From Acidobacteriota bacterium (GTDB taxonomy: Bacteria; Acidobacteriota; Terriglobia; UBA7540): a stretch of DNA of 41,009 nucleotides. A program made the position numbers and the translations under genes. Below, one piece after another: positions 17,265 to 25,053 of this stretch (positions are counted from its first letter, which is position 1; every line of letters starts with the position of its first letter). A model generated the notes under the pieces. That model saw nothing but the letters and a program-made list of their open reading frames with translations. It made no database searches and had not been told where the DNA came from. The stretch covers positions 1-41,009 of the forward strand of contig CADDZC010000031.1 in assembly GCA_902812365.1 (NCBI GenBank). Reading direction: 5' to 3'.

Positions 17265-17792
17265 TGATCGTCCTCCGGCAGCTAGAAACAGGCCCTAACT
17301 ATGTCAAAATCGACGGATGATTTCAACCGTCAGCCAATGAACAATTCCCGCTCTCGCCAAGCTTCAAAATTTCTGTTTTCTCTTGCAACCTTGACGCCAA
17401 AGTGTCGATGGGCCAAACCCATTTCTAAGTGGTTGAAAAGCCTTAATAATATTATTGCACGTGAAAATTTGGAAGGTGAGCTACAACTTTTGGTATATGA
17501 AAATTGGTACTTTCGCCTGAGAGCCTCTGTATTCGACCTCCCTGCCGCCCCGGATCCCCTTTCCTTGCCGCATCCTGCCGCGCTTGAGCTAGCCGAACCG
17601 CTCCGTTGGCTCAGTCATTTCTTTCAAACCCATGGTGAAAGGGAACGAGGCAGCTACCCGTGAGGCGATGCGCGGGCGCCGATTGTCCTGCTTTCACCGC
17701 CGGGCCGCGCTGGCCAGGGAATTGCGAAAGGGGGAAGGAACGCATTCCCAAGACCATCATCGGATCGCGCGGCCCCGAGCGGTGAAACCGCG
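17265..17792. other. AT-rich leader region of the receptor gene
   Basis: This 528-base region lies upstream of the receptor gene and downstream of the small 91-residue gene. It is AT-richer than its surroundings between about 17290 and 17530 and includes a 12-base palindrome AATAATATTATT near 17445. A plus-strand frame of 120 codons (17301-17663) overlaps it, but has no binding site and an unconvincing composition. A sigma-54-like element lies at 17384-17400. The receptor probably has a leader of about 100 bases. Confidence 0.4.
17384..17400 (-). promoter_or_regulatory. Possible sigma-54 promoter of the Oar-like receptor
   Basis: Read on the minus strand, this is TTGGCGTCAAGGTTGCA. It has the obligatory GG and GC exactly 10 bases apart, and matches the TTGGC and TTGCA blocks of the -24/-12 consensus, but not the central CACG. 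It lies about 120 bases before the receptor start. One such match in an AT-rich leader could occur by chance. Confidence 0.35.
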
Positions 17793-18068
17793 TCAAGCTT
17801 CAGCAAACGGCAAACGGCAGTTCCAGAAAGCGCTTTCGGGTTCGACACCGGCCGGACCGACCGGTTTGCCGGACCGAATCGCGGCGGCCAGTTCGCCGGC
17901 ACCCAGCTCGTCCGCCAAGCGCGCCAGCTTTTCCCGGTCGCTCCTGACTGCCTGGCGAACCTCCGGCATCACGAGCGCCAACACCCAGTCGGCCATCGCG
18001 CAGCTTTGGAATGCGTCCCGCAGCTTCTGCCGCAACGTATCTCGCAAGTCGTAAAGGTCGGTGCCCAT
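17793..18068 (-). CDS. Uncharacterised 91-residue helical protein with a strong promoter
   Basis: I do not recognise the family. The product is small, soluble and predicted almost wholly helical (LYDLRDTLRQKLRDAF, EVRQAVRSDREKLARLADEL), with one Cys in the N-terminal third and another near the C-terminus. The last 20 residues look disordered. An AAAGG binding site precedes the ATG. An excellent -35/-10 pair lies 30-50 bases upstream, with a palindrome in its spacer, so this is probably a real, regulated gene. It is divergent from gap. The sequence shows no DNA-binding motif I can name, so autoregulation is only a possibility. Confidence 0.65.
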   Translation of the reverse strand: MGTDLYDLRDTLRQKLRDAFQSCAMADWVLALVMPEVRQAVRSDREKLARLADELGAGELAAAIRSGKPVGPAGVEPESAFWNCRLPFAEA

Positions 18069-18092
18069 GGAATGACCTTTCCCGCCCCTTTT

Positions 18093-18121
18093 CGTATACT
18101 CGTTTTATACGTCTCTGTCAA
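18093..18121 (-). promoter_or_regulatory. Sigma-70 promoter with palindromic operator-like site
   Basis: On the minus strand a perfect -35 TTGACA (18116-18121) is separated by 17 bases from TATACG (18093-18098). The -10 itself is one arm of an inverted repeat, CGTATA at 18093-18098 and TATACG at 18106-18111 with 7 bases between. A repressor bound here would block RNA polymerase. It directs transcription of the 91-residue gene ending at 17793. Confidence 0.75.
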
Positions 18122-18212
18122 GTTATTTTTTATGCAGTAATATCTGTGGCCCCAGCCGGCTCCCCGCGTGCCGGCCCCACCGCGCCGGCCTCTCCTCCGA
18201 GCCGTAACGCCG

Positions 18213-18242
18213 TTGACTTCATTCGCCCCGGCCCCGTAACAT
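18213..18242 (+). promoter_or_regulatory. Probable promoter of the gap-pgk-tpiA-secG cluster
   Basis: TTGACT at 18213-18218 and TAACAT at 18237-18242 are 18 bases apart, about 40 bases before the gap start. The -35 matches 5 of 6 positions and the -10 matches 4 of 6. Confidence 0.45.
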
Positions 18243-18244
18243 GA

Positions 18245-19288
<1,044 letters not shown>

Positions 19289-19355
19289 CCGTCGTTTTCC
19301 CCGGCAGCTTCCGGGCCGGCCGCGGCCGGCCCGCCCCAGGACGGACCAACAAGCC

Positions 19356-20546
19356 ATGTCGAAACTCTCCATTCGCGACCTGCCCCTCAAGGGTCAACGC
19401 GTCTTCCTGCGCGTCGACTTTAATGTGCCGCTCGACGACTCGGGAGCCATTACCGACGAGACGCGCATCCGCGCCTCGCTCCCCACCCTGCGGTACGCCC
19501 TCGAACGCGGCGCGCGGCTCATCCTCGCCTCCCACCTCGGACGCCCGAAGGGCCGGCCGGATCCGCGGATGAGTCTGCGCCCGGTGGCGCAGCGGCTGGG
19601 CGAGCTTTTGGGGAGGCCCGTGGCTTTTGCCGCCGACTGCGTCGGTCCTGAGGCCGAACAGGCCGGCGCGGCGCTATCGGATGGGGCCGCGGTGCTGCTC
19701 GAAAACCTGCGCTTTCATCCCGAAGAAGAGAAGAATGATGCCGAATTTGCGCGCCGGCTGGCCGCGCTGGCAGACGTTTACGTCAATGACGCCTTCGGCT
19801 CCGCCCACCGCGCCCATGCCTCGACGGAAGGCATTACGCACTGGCTGCGCCCTTGCGCCGCCGGGCTGCTGATGGAGAAGGAGCTCGAATACCTGGGCAA
19901 AGCGGTCGAGAATCCGGCCCGCCCTTACGTGGCCATCGTGGGCGGCGCCAAAGTGTCGGACAAGATCGACCTGTTGCGGAATCTCCTCAAGCTTGCCGAC
20001 ACGGTTCTGGTGGGCGGGGCGATGGCCTATACGTTCCTGAAGGCGCAGGGGATCGAGGTGGGCCGCTCCCGGGTGGAAGAGGATAAGCTGAATCTGGCCA
20101 ACGAACTGTTGCGGTCGGCGGCCGAACAGAACAAGGCGCTCTGCCTCCCGGTCGATCACGTCGTGGCCGACAGGTTCGACGCCTCCGCCTCACCCGAGAT
20201 CGTGAAGGGGGCTGCCATACCGGCCGGCCGCCTGGGTCTGGACATCGGCCCGGCCACCCGGTCGCGTTACGCGCAGGAAATCGCCCGCGCTCAAACCGTC
20301 GTCTGGAACGGTCCGATGGGCGTCTTCGAGATGCCCCCGTTTGCCGAAGGCACCCTGGCCATCGCCCGCGCAGTGGCTGCCTCGCCCGCCCTGTCGATTG
20401 TGGGCGGTGGCGATTCCGTGGCCGCGGTCAATCAGGCGGGAGTGGCCGATCGCATCACCCACGTCTCGACCGGCGGCGGCGCTTCGCTCGAATTCCTTTC
20501 CGGAATGAAGCTGCCCGGCGTCGAGGCGCTCACGGATCGGCCGTAG
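19356..20546 (+). CDS. pgk: Phosphoglycerate kinase
   Basis: PGK transfers the acyl phosphate of 1,3-bisphosphoglycerate to ADP. The 396-residue protein has the expected two-domain layout. The N-terminal substrate site is [23 protein letters not shown] and [13 protein letters not shown]. The hinge region is [17 protein letters not shown]. The C-terminal nucleotide domain contains [26 protein letters not shown] and [14 protein letters not shown] 19356 starts the conserved [16 protein letters not shown]; an upstream in-frame ATG lies inside gap and gives no homologous residues. It is 67 bases after gap and 42 bases before tpiA, consistent with one transcript. Confidence 0.98.
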   Translation: MSKLSIRDLPLKGQRVFLRVDFNVPLDDSGAITDETRIRASLPTLRYALERGARLILASHLGRPKGRPDPRMSLRPVAQRLGELLGRPVAFAADCVGPEAEQAGAALSDGAAVLLENLRFHPEEEKNDAEFARRLAALADVYVNDAFGSAHRAHASTEGITHWLRPCAAGLLMEKELEYLGKAVENPARPYVAIVGGAKVSDKIDLLRNLLKLADTVLVGGAMAYTFLKAQGIEVGRSRVEEDKLNLANELLRSAAEQNKALCLPVDHVVADRFDASASPEIVKGAAIPAGRLGLDIGPATRSRYAQEIARAQTVVWNGPMGVFEMPPFAEGTLAIARAVAASPALSIVGGGDSVAAVNQAGVADRITHVSTGGGASLEFLSGMKLPGVEALTDRP

Positions 20547-20588
20547 GCGGAGCTCCCCGCGGCCGGCGGAAACGTCGGGATATCGATC

Positions 20589-21356
20589 ATGCGGCATCCG
20601 GTCATCGCCGGTAATTGGAAGATGCACAAAACCATCGCCCAAGGGGTGGCGTTTGCGCGCCAGCTGAAGGCGCGGGTGGCCGGCCTCCACCACTGCGACG
20701 TCGTCATCGCCCCGCCGTTCACGGCGCTGGCGGCCGTGGCCGACACGGTGAGGGACAGTCCTATCGCCGTGGCGGCCCAGGACGTCCATTGGGACCGGGA
20801 GGGGGCGCACACGGGCGACGTGTCGGCCGGGATGATCGTGGAGGCCGGATGCAGCCACGTGATTATCGGACATTCGGAGCGCCGCCAAGAACACGGCGAG
20901 ACGGATGAGACGGTGAACCGCAAGCTGAGGGCGGCTCTGGCCGCCGGCCTGGTTCCCATCGTTTGTGTTGGAGAGACCCTGAGGGATCGGGATGCCGGCC
21001 GCACCGAGGACGTGCTGGCGCGGCAGTTCGAAGGCGGCTTCGCCGGATTGACCGCGCAAGACTTTTCCCGTATCATCGTAGCCTACGAGCCGGTCTGGGC
21101 CATCGGCACGGGGCGCACGGCGACCCCATCCATGGCCGCCGAGAGCCATCGTTTTCTGAGGCGGCTGGCGGAAAAAGCCTTTGGCGCGGCGGCTGGGCTG
21201 CGGATTCTCTACGGCGGCAGCGTCAAGCCGGAGAACATCGCCGGCCTGATGGCCGAAGAAGACATCGACGGCGCGCTGGTGGGGGGAGCGAGTCTGGAGG
21301 TCGATTCGTTCTCGGCCATCGTGAATTATCCGCAAGCGCGCCGAGACCAGCCGTGA
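20589..21356 (+). CDS. tpiA: Triosephosphate isomerase
   Basis: TpiA interconverts dihydroxyacetone phosphate and glyceraldehyde-3-phosphate in a TIM barrel. The 255-residue product shows the substrate Lys in GNWKMHKT, the electrophilic His95 in IIGHSERR, the catalytic Glu167 in AYEPVWAIGTG, the mobile loop IGTGRTATP and the phosphate-binding ILYGGSVKPEN and GALVGGASL. Nothing is missing. It lies between pgk and secG, in the common glycolytic gene order. Confidence 0.98.
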   Translation: MRHPVIAGNWKMHKTIAQGVAFARQLKARVAGLHHCDVVIAPPFTALAAVADTVRDSPIAVAAQDVHWDREGAHTGDVSAGMIVEAGCSHVIIGHSERRQEHGETDETVNRKLRAALAAGLVPIVCVGETLRDRDAGRTEDVLARQFEGGFAGLTAQDFSRIIVAYEPVWAIGTGRTATPSMAAESHRFLRRLAEKAFGAAAGLRILYGGSVKPENIAGLMAEEDIDGALVGGASLEVDSFSAIVNYPQARRDQP

Positions 21357-21366
21357 AAGAGGTCGC

Positions 21367-21657
21367 ATGGTGGCATTGGTTTGGGCCGTACACATCCTGG
21401 TGAGCGTGCTGCTCATCCTGGTGGTGCTGATCCAGGGGGGCGAAAACGTCGACATCACGGCGGCCTTCGGCGGCGTCAGTCAGGCGGCGTTCGGTCCCCG
21501 GGGAACGGTCACGACGCTGGCCAAGGCCACCTGGGTGCTGGCGATCATCTTTGTCATGACGTCCATCACGCTTTCCGTGTGGGCCACGAAGAGCAGCACG
21601 GGCTCGGTGCTTGAAAATGCGCCGCGCCGCTCGGCTCCGGCAGCGCCGAAACGCTGA
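21367..21657 (+). CDS. secG: Preprotein translocase subunit SecG
   Basis: The 96-residue protein has two membrane segments (WAVHILVSVLLILVVLIQGG and TLAKATWVLAIIFVMTSITL) joined by the conserved cytoplasmic loop, here AAFGGVSQAAFGPRG, and a short polar tail. This is the standard SecG layout. SecG supports SecYE-mediated export across the inner membrane. It starts 10 bases after tpiA, an arrangement seen in many bacteria, and is followed by a tRNA-Leu. Confidence 0.93.
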   Translation: MVALVWAVHILVSVLLILVVLIQGGENVDITAAFGGVSQAAFGPRGTVTTLAKATWVLAIIFVMTSITLSVWATKSSTGSVLENAPRRSAPAAPKR

Positions 21658-21732
21658 ACTGATGGCCGGGCGCTCGGTGATAGCGGGCAAAAGGCGCGGG
21701 CGGCCGTGAGCCGCTGTACGATCTTGGCAAGT

Positions 21733-21819
21733 GCGGAAGTGGCGGAATTGGCAGACGCACCAGCTTGAGGGGCTGACGCTCGCAAGAGCGTGGGGGTTCG
21801 AATCCCCCCTTCCGCACCA
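21733..21819 (+). tRNA. tRNA-Leu (anticodon GAG)
   Basis: This is a class II tRNA of 87 bases. The acceptor arm GCGGAAG pairs with CTTCCGC. The D arm is Leu-like (GGCGGAATTGGCAGACGC). The anticodon loop TTGAGGG gives GAG. There is a long variable arm CGCTC-GCAA-GAGCG, and a T arm GGGGG/CCCCC with loop TTCGAAT. An encoded CCA end follows. The anticodon stem CCAGC/GCTGA has one C-A mismatch at its outer pair (27-43). Confidence 0.96.
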
Positions 21820-21884
21820 TTCAGACCCTCCTCAAACCGTCCGCGCTCGGTGGGCCGGCTGGTGAATCGGGGGAACGCCGCGCC

Positions 21885-21913
21885 TTGACAATCCCTAGAG
21901 AAATAGATACTAT
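21885..21913 (+). promoter_or_regulatory. Strong sigma-70 promoter reading into a gene-free region
   Basis: A perfect -35 TTGACA (21885-21890), 17-base spacer and -10 TACTAT (21908-21913) lie 66 bases after tRNA-Leu. The expected start is near 21920. No protein gene follows for about 800 bases, so the product is probably an RNA. Confidence 0.75.
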
Positions 21914-21918
21914 TTGAT

Positions 21919-22079
21919 AATTGACCGCCTGCCGGCCCTCTGCCCGCCGGCAGCCCGTAATGCTGGAGCGCCCTTGGGCGGGACCGGTGCGGGTTGGGCA
22001 CACCCGTATGGCTGGCGGCGGGAGGGCTCCGGGGCTAGCCGGCGGGAGGGAGGCGGGTAAGATCAAACATCTTTTTTTT
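21919..22079 (+). ncRNA. Candidate structured RNA, 6S-like rod
   Basis: The segment starts where transcription from the upstream promoter should begin and ends in eight T residues (22072-22079). It folds on itself end to end. ACCGCCT (21924-21930) pairs with 22051-22058, CCCT (21936) with AGGG (22047), CCCGCCGGC (21943-21951) perfectly with 22038-22046, AGCC (21952) with GGCT (22033), and CTGGAG (21963-21968) with CTCCGG (22027-22032). The 5' strand bulges CGTAATG between the last two helices. A terminal domain of about 58 bases contains a CUUG-capped stem. A rod of about 160 bases with a one-sided internal bulge is the general shape of 6S RNA, the RNA polymerase regulator. The T-run is 13 bases from the last pair, so termination is not canonical. 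No conserved 6S primary sequence was confirmed. Confidence 0.45.
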
Positions 22080-22086
22080 GAGGAAC

Positions 22087-22316
22087 GAAGCCACTATATT
22101 GTTGAACATAAGTAACTTAGCGGCTTCGCTCGAAAAACGAAGCCGCTAAGTTGTTGAAAATACGTAGAGGTGGCTCTTGAAAGCCACTATGTTATTGAAA
22201 CGATGTTAGTTAGATGTAAAAAGTGGGGTTCAATCAGCGTGTAATTCATTGAAAATACGTCGAGCCTCGGAAGAGACGCCATCAGAAAGCCACTAGGTCG
22301 ATGAAATTAAAAGAGA
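22087..22316 (+). repeat. AT-rich cluster of five degenerate hairpin-type repeats
   Basis: Five related units begin near 22087, 22139, 22180, 22234 and 22286, so spacings are about 52, 41, 54 and 52 bases. The shared core is AAGCCACTA, three or four variable bases, then TTGTTGAAAATACGT. The last two units are the most diverged. Two units are preceded by the complement of their own first half. Around the second, AACTTAGCGGCTTCG (22114-22128) pairs perfectly with 22138-22152 over 15 bases with a 9-base loop. Around the third, GTGGCT pairs with AGCCAC. The spacers are unrelated. Units are too divergent for a working CRISPR array, and no cas genes are present. Confidence 0.7.
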
Positions 22317-22734
22317 TAGATAATTTTCAGCGCGCTCGCACCTCCCGGACGGATCCATCCCTTGTCGGAATCCTCCTCGCACGGGCCTTCGGCCTTTCCG
22401 TAGCAGCCGCTCAGGCGGGGAAGCGGCGGCTTCGCTTCAACCCAGCTTCGTTCGATCCCTCGAAGGCGAGCCGGACGTCCGATGCCGGGGCCGCGTTGAG
22501 CCGGCCGCCGGTGACGGGCGAGATGGCGGAGCCTCGTGTCGAGGCCGCTCCCTTCCAGCTTTTGCCCACGGCGCGCTTCCGGTGCCGGTTGGCGGCGGGG
22601 CCGGCGGGCCCGGCCGGGGCGCGTCTCGGCTGTGCTAAACTCTAGGCGCGCCCGAGCGGCGAGTGGCAGGGAAGTGGGTGAGAGCGCTATCAGCGCGCTC
22701 TTGCCCGCGAGCCGATTCTCTGATGGGAGGACAC
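22317..22734. other. Stretch between the repeat cluster and galT
   Basis: About 418 bases, changing sharply from AT-rich at the repeats to very GC-rich near 22600. A plus-strand frame of 114 codons (22301-22645) has a Met start inside the last repeat, but no binding site and a low-complexity, Arg/Ala/Pro-rich translation, so I do not call it. It should hold the galT promoter, but no clear one is seen. Confidence 0.35.
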
Positions 22735-23730
22735 GTGCAACTGCGAAAGGATCCCATCACCCAAAGCTGGGTGATCCAGGCGGACGCCGGGGACGGCCTT
22801 GAGAAGAGCGAAGTTTGCCCGTTATGCCCGGGCCACGAAGCCCTAACCCCGCAGACGATTTACGAGTATCCCTACGGCAGCCCCAACTGGCAAGTGCGTG
22901 TGATTCCCCATCTGCGGCCGATTTACCAGATCGAAGGCGACGCCCTCCGCCGCGCCAAAGGCATTTATGACACCATGCGCAATCTCGGAGCCCATGAGAT
23001 TGTGGTCGAGCACCCGGACCATCACCTGCCGTTGTCTCGCCAGCCCGACGAACACGTGGCCCAGGTGATCCGCGCTTACGTCTCGCGCGTGGCCGACCTC
23101 AAGAAAGACCGGCGGTTCCGGTACGTCACGGTGTTTCGCAACCAAGGCGAGCCGGCCGGCCAGGACTTCGAGCATCCGCATACGCAGATCACGGCGACGC
23201 CCTTTATTCCCCGCCGCGTCGGGTATGAGCTGCGCTCGAGCCAGCGCTACTATCAACTGAAGGAACGCTGTCTGATCTGCGACATCCTGAAACAGGAGCT
23301 GGTGGAACAGGAGCGCACCGTGGAATGGGACGACCTTTTCGTGGCCTTCTGCCCGTTTGCCTCGCGGATTCCCTATGAGACTTGGGTGCTGCCGGCCAAC
23401 CACCTCGACGCCTTCGAGGAAGACCTCGCCTCCTGGGAGCGCCAGCTCCGCTTCGCGCGCTTTCTGAAGTCGGTCCTGGGGAGGCTGGAAGCGGTCGCCC
23501 CCGCCTATCACTTGGTCCTGCACACTGCGCCGAACGTCAATGCGCGGTTCGAGCGGAGCGGCAACTGGCAGACGCTCGCCGACGACTATCATTGGCATTT
23601 CGAGATTCTTCCCGTCATCCCCTCGAAGTCGAAATCATACGGCTTGAAAGAGGTCTATTACAACTCGCTGACCCCGGAAGATGCGGCGCGCGAACTTCGC
23701 CGGCTGGTGCCGGCGGGGTCGAAGCCGTGA
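22735..23730 (+). CDS. galT: Galactose-1-phosphate uridylyltransferase (GalT-like, HIT superfamily)
   Basis: The 331-residue protein matches the GalT layout of duplicated HIT-like domains. The catalytic segment is FEHPHTQI (HxHxQ) with the nucleophilic His. A zinc-type pair CPLCPGHE occurs near residue 30 and a second CLIC near the middle. The C-terminal half has the HLVLHTAPN and WHFEILPV strands of the second domain. GalT moves UMP between UDP-glucose and galactose-1-phosphate in the Leloir pathway; some relatives act on other sugar phosphates or ADP-sugars. GTG 22735 is chosen because GGGAGG lies just upstream; ATG 22723 and 22663 lack binding sites. No galK or galE is nearby. Confidence 0.88.
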   Translation: MQLRKDPITQSWVIQADAGDGLEKSEVCPLCPGHEALTPQTIYEYPYGSPNWQVRVIPHLRPIYQIEGDALRRAKGIYDTMRNLGAHEIVVEHPDHHLPLSRQPDEHVAQVIRAYVSRVADLKKDRRFRYVTVFRNQGEPAGQDFEHPHTQITATPFIPRRVGYELRSSQRYYQLKERCLICDILKQELVEQERTVEWDDLFVAFCPFASRIPYETWVLPANHLDAFEEDLASWERQLRFARFLKSVLGRLEAVAPAYHLVLHTAPNVNARFERSGNWQTLADDYHWHFEILPVIPSKSKSYGLKEVYYNSLTPEDAARELRRLVPAGSKP

Positions 23731-23793
23731 GCGTGGGCTTCGGCGTCGGCGAGGTGGGGAGGTGGCCGGAGGAGTGGCGGAGGGAGGGTCGGG

Positions 23794-23811
23794 TGTGGCT
23801 ATATGACCACA
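23794..23811. promoter_or_regulatory. Inverted repeat upstream of the lpxC promoter
   Basis: TGTGG and CCACA flank 8 bases (CTATATGA). The site is about 90 bases upstream of the sigma-54-type element, a usual distance for an activator of sigma-54 promoters. Its function is inferred only from position. Confidence 0.35.
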
Positions 23812-23885
23812 GAGGGGGCGATTCCAAATCCGGCCGGCTGTCTTTAAAATATTGATTACAGGGCTTTTAAATTTGTTGAGTCGGC

Positions 23886-23902
23886 CTGGCATGCAGCTTG
23901 CT
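23886..23902 (+). promoter_or_regulatory. Sigma-54 (-24/-12) promoter before lpxC
   Basis: CTGGCATGCAGCTTGCT matches the consensus YTGGCACGRNNNTTGCW at all fixed positions except C-to-T in CACG and the R that follows. GG and GC are exactly 10 bases apart. Transcription would start near 23913, leaving a 20-base leader that includes the lpxC binding site. Confidence 0.7.
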
Positions 23903-23931
23903 TGTAGCGGTTACCTTCTGGGGGAAGGAGC

Positions 23932-24858
23932 ATGCTGGGTCACCAGCAGACGGTTTCGAGGGTGGCTGAAGTCAGCGGCGTCGGCTTGCACACTGGTGTG
24001 GCCGTTCGGCTGCGGCTGGCTCCGGCGCCGGCCGGGCGCGGCATCGTCTTCAGAAGGCTCGATCTGGACGGGTTCGAAATTGAGGCGCGGGCACGCCACG
24101 TGGCGCGTGTCAGCTACGCCACCAGCCTGATGAAGAAAGGCGTGCTGATCTCGACCACGGAGCATCTGCTGTCGGCGCTGATGGCCTGTGGCGTGGATAA
24201 TGTTTATGTGGAGCTGGACAACCTGGAAGTTCCCATCCTGGACGGCAGCGCGCTTCCGTTCGTGCAGCTCATTCGCGCGGCCGGAATCCGGCCCCAGCGC
24301 GCCCGCCGCCTCTACGTCAGGGTGGTGAAACCGGTGGAAATCGTCGACGGCCAAAAGCGCATCGCCGTGTATCCGTCGGATCGACTGCGAATCCGTTACC
24401 GGATCGCTTTTGCCCATCCCGCGATCGGCGAGCAGGAATGCGACTTCGTGGCCGAGACGGGGCGCTACGAAGCCGAAATTGCTCCCGCCCGCACGTTCGG
24501 GTTTTACGAAGAGGTGGAAAAACTTCGTCAGGGTGGATTGGTGCGCGGCGGATCGCTCGCAAACGTGGTAGTGCTCAACCATGACGGCGTGATGAACGCC
24601 GAAGGCTTGCGATTTCCGAACGAATTTTGCCGCCACAAAGTCCTCGACCTGATCGGCGACCTGGTGATGCTGGGCTACCCGCTCATCGGCCACGTGGTCG
24701 CCGAGCGCGCCGGCCACGCCTTGCATTACGCGCTGGTCTCGCGCCTGCTCCGCGATCGCTCGGCCTGGAGCCGGGTGACGGCCCCGGCCGCCGCGGCCGG
24801 CGTCTCCGCGCCCGCGGCGGACGAATCGCCTCCCGCTCGCGCCGCCGCCGCGCCGTAG
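23932..24858 (+). CDS. lpxC: UDP-3-O-acyl-N-acetylglucosamine deacetylase
   Basis: LpxC is the zinc deacetylase that commits UDP-acyl-GlcNAc to lipid A synthesis. The 308-residue protein has all key residues: His78 in STTEHLLSAL, His235 and Asp239 in FCRHKVLDLIGD as zinc ligands, catalytic His262 in RAGHALHYAL, and the substrate loop ILDGSALPF. The start QQTVSRVAEVSGVGLHTG is standard. A tail of about 30 Ala/Pro-rich residues extends beyond the family's usual end. GGGGAAGGAGC is a strong binding site. Its presence shows a lipopolysaccharide-bearing outer membrane. A sigma-54-type promoter lies directly upstream. It is not within a lipid A gene cluster here. Confidence 0.97.
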   Translation: MLGHQQTVSRVAEVSGVGLHTGVAVRLRLAPAPAGRGIVFRRLDLDGFEIEARARHVARVSYATSLMKKGVLISTTEHLLSALMACGVDNVYVELDNLEVPILDGSALPFVQLIRAAGIRPQRARRLYVRVVKPVEIVDGQKRIAVYPSDRLRIRYRIAFAHPAIGEQECDFVAETGRYEAEIAPARTFGFYEEVEKLRQGGLVRGGSLANVVVLNHDGVMNAEGLRFPNEFCRHKVLDLIGDLVMLGYPLIGHVVAERAGHALHYALVSRLLRDRSAWSRVTAPAAAAGVSAPAADESPPARAAAAP

Positions 24859-24892
24859 CCGCTGCGCATCATCCCGATCCTCGCCGCCCCAC

Positions 24893-24917
24893 CGGAGGCC
24901 GGAAGTGGCCGCCTCCG
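24893..24917 (+). terminator. Weak hairpin after lpxC
   Basis: CGGAGGC (24893-24899) pairs with GCCTCCG (24911-24917), and an inner GGCC pair can extend the stem. It lies 34 bases after the lpxC stop and is followed by a T-poor tract, so termination would be inefficient or factor-dependent. Confidence 0.35.
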
Positions 24918-25053
24918 TCCTCGTTTGTTATACTGGCTGGGCATTGAGCGCCGGCGGACAGGCGGGGGCGAAAGCGCACTCTCCGCAGCCGCCGGCGTCC
25001 GGACCGATCAACCGTCGGCCTGACTCAACCTCGCCAGGTTTTGGGGGCAATTT

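Noticed and set aside
17301-17663. 120-codon plus-strand gene upstream of the receptor
   Set aside because: It covers the AT-rich regulatory leader of the divergent receptor gene, lacks a binding site and changes composition halfway.
21919-22079. Signal recognition particle RNA, tmRNA or RNase P RNA
   Set aside because: The SRP-type GGAA-loop motif and tRNA-like ends were not found, and the length is too short for RNase P RNA or tmRNA.
22114-22152. Factor-independent terminator
   Set aside because: The 15-base hairpin is strong, but it is followed by TTGTTGAAAA rather than a T-run in the plus direction, and it forms part of the repeat cluster.
22087-22316. CRISPR array
   Set aside because: Repeat length and spacing are roughly CRISPR-like, but the units differ from one another at many positions, spacings vary from 41 to 54 bases and there are no cas genes in the window.
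22301-22645. 114-codon plus-strand gene after the repeats
   Set aside because: Its start lies in the last repeat, it has no binding site and the translation is low-complexity.
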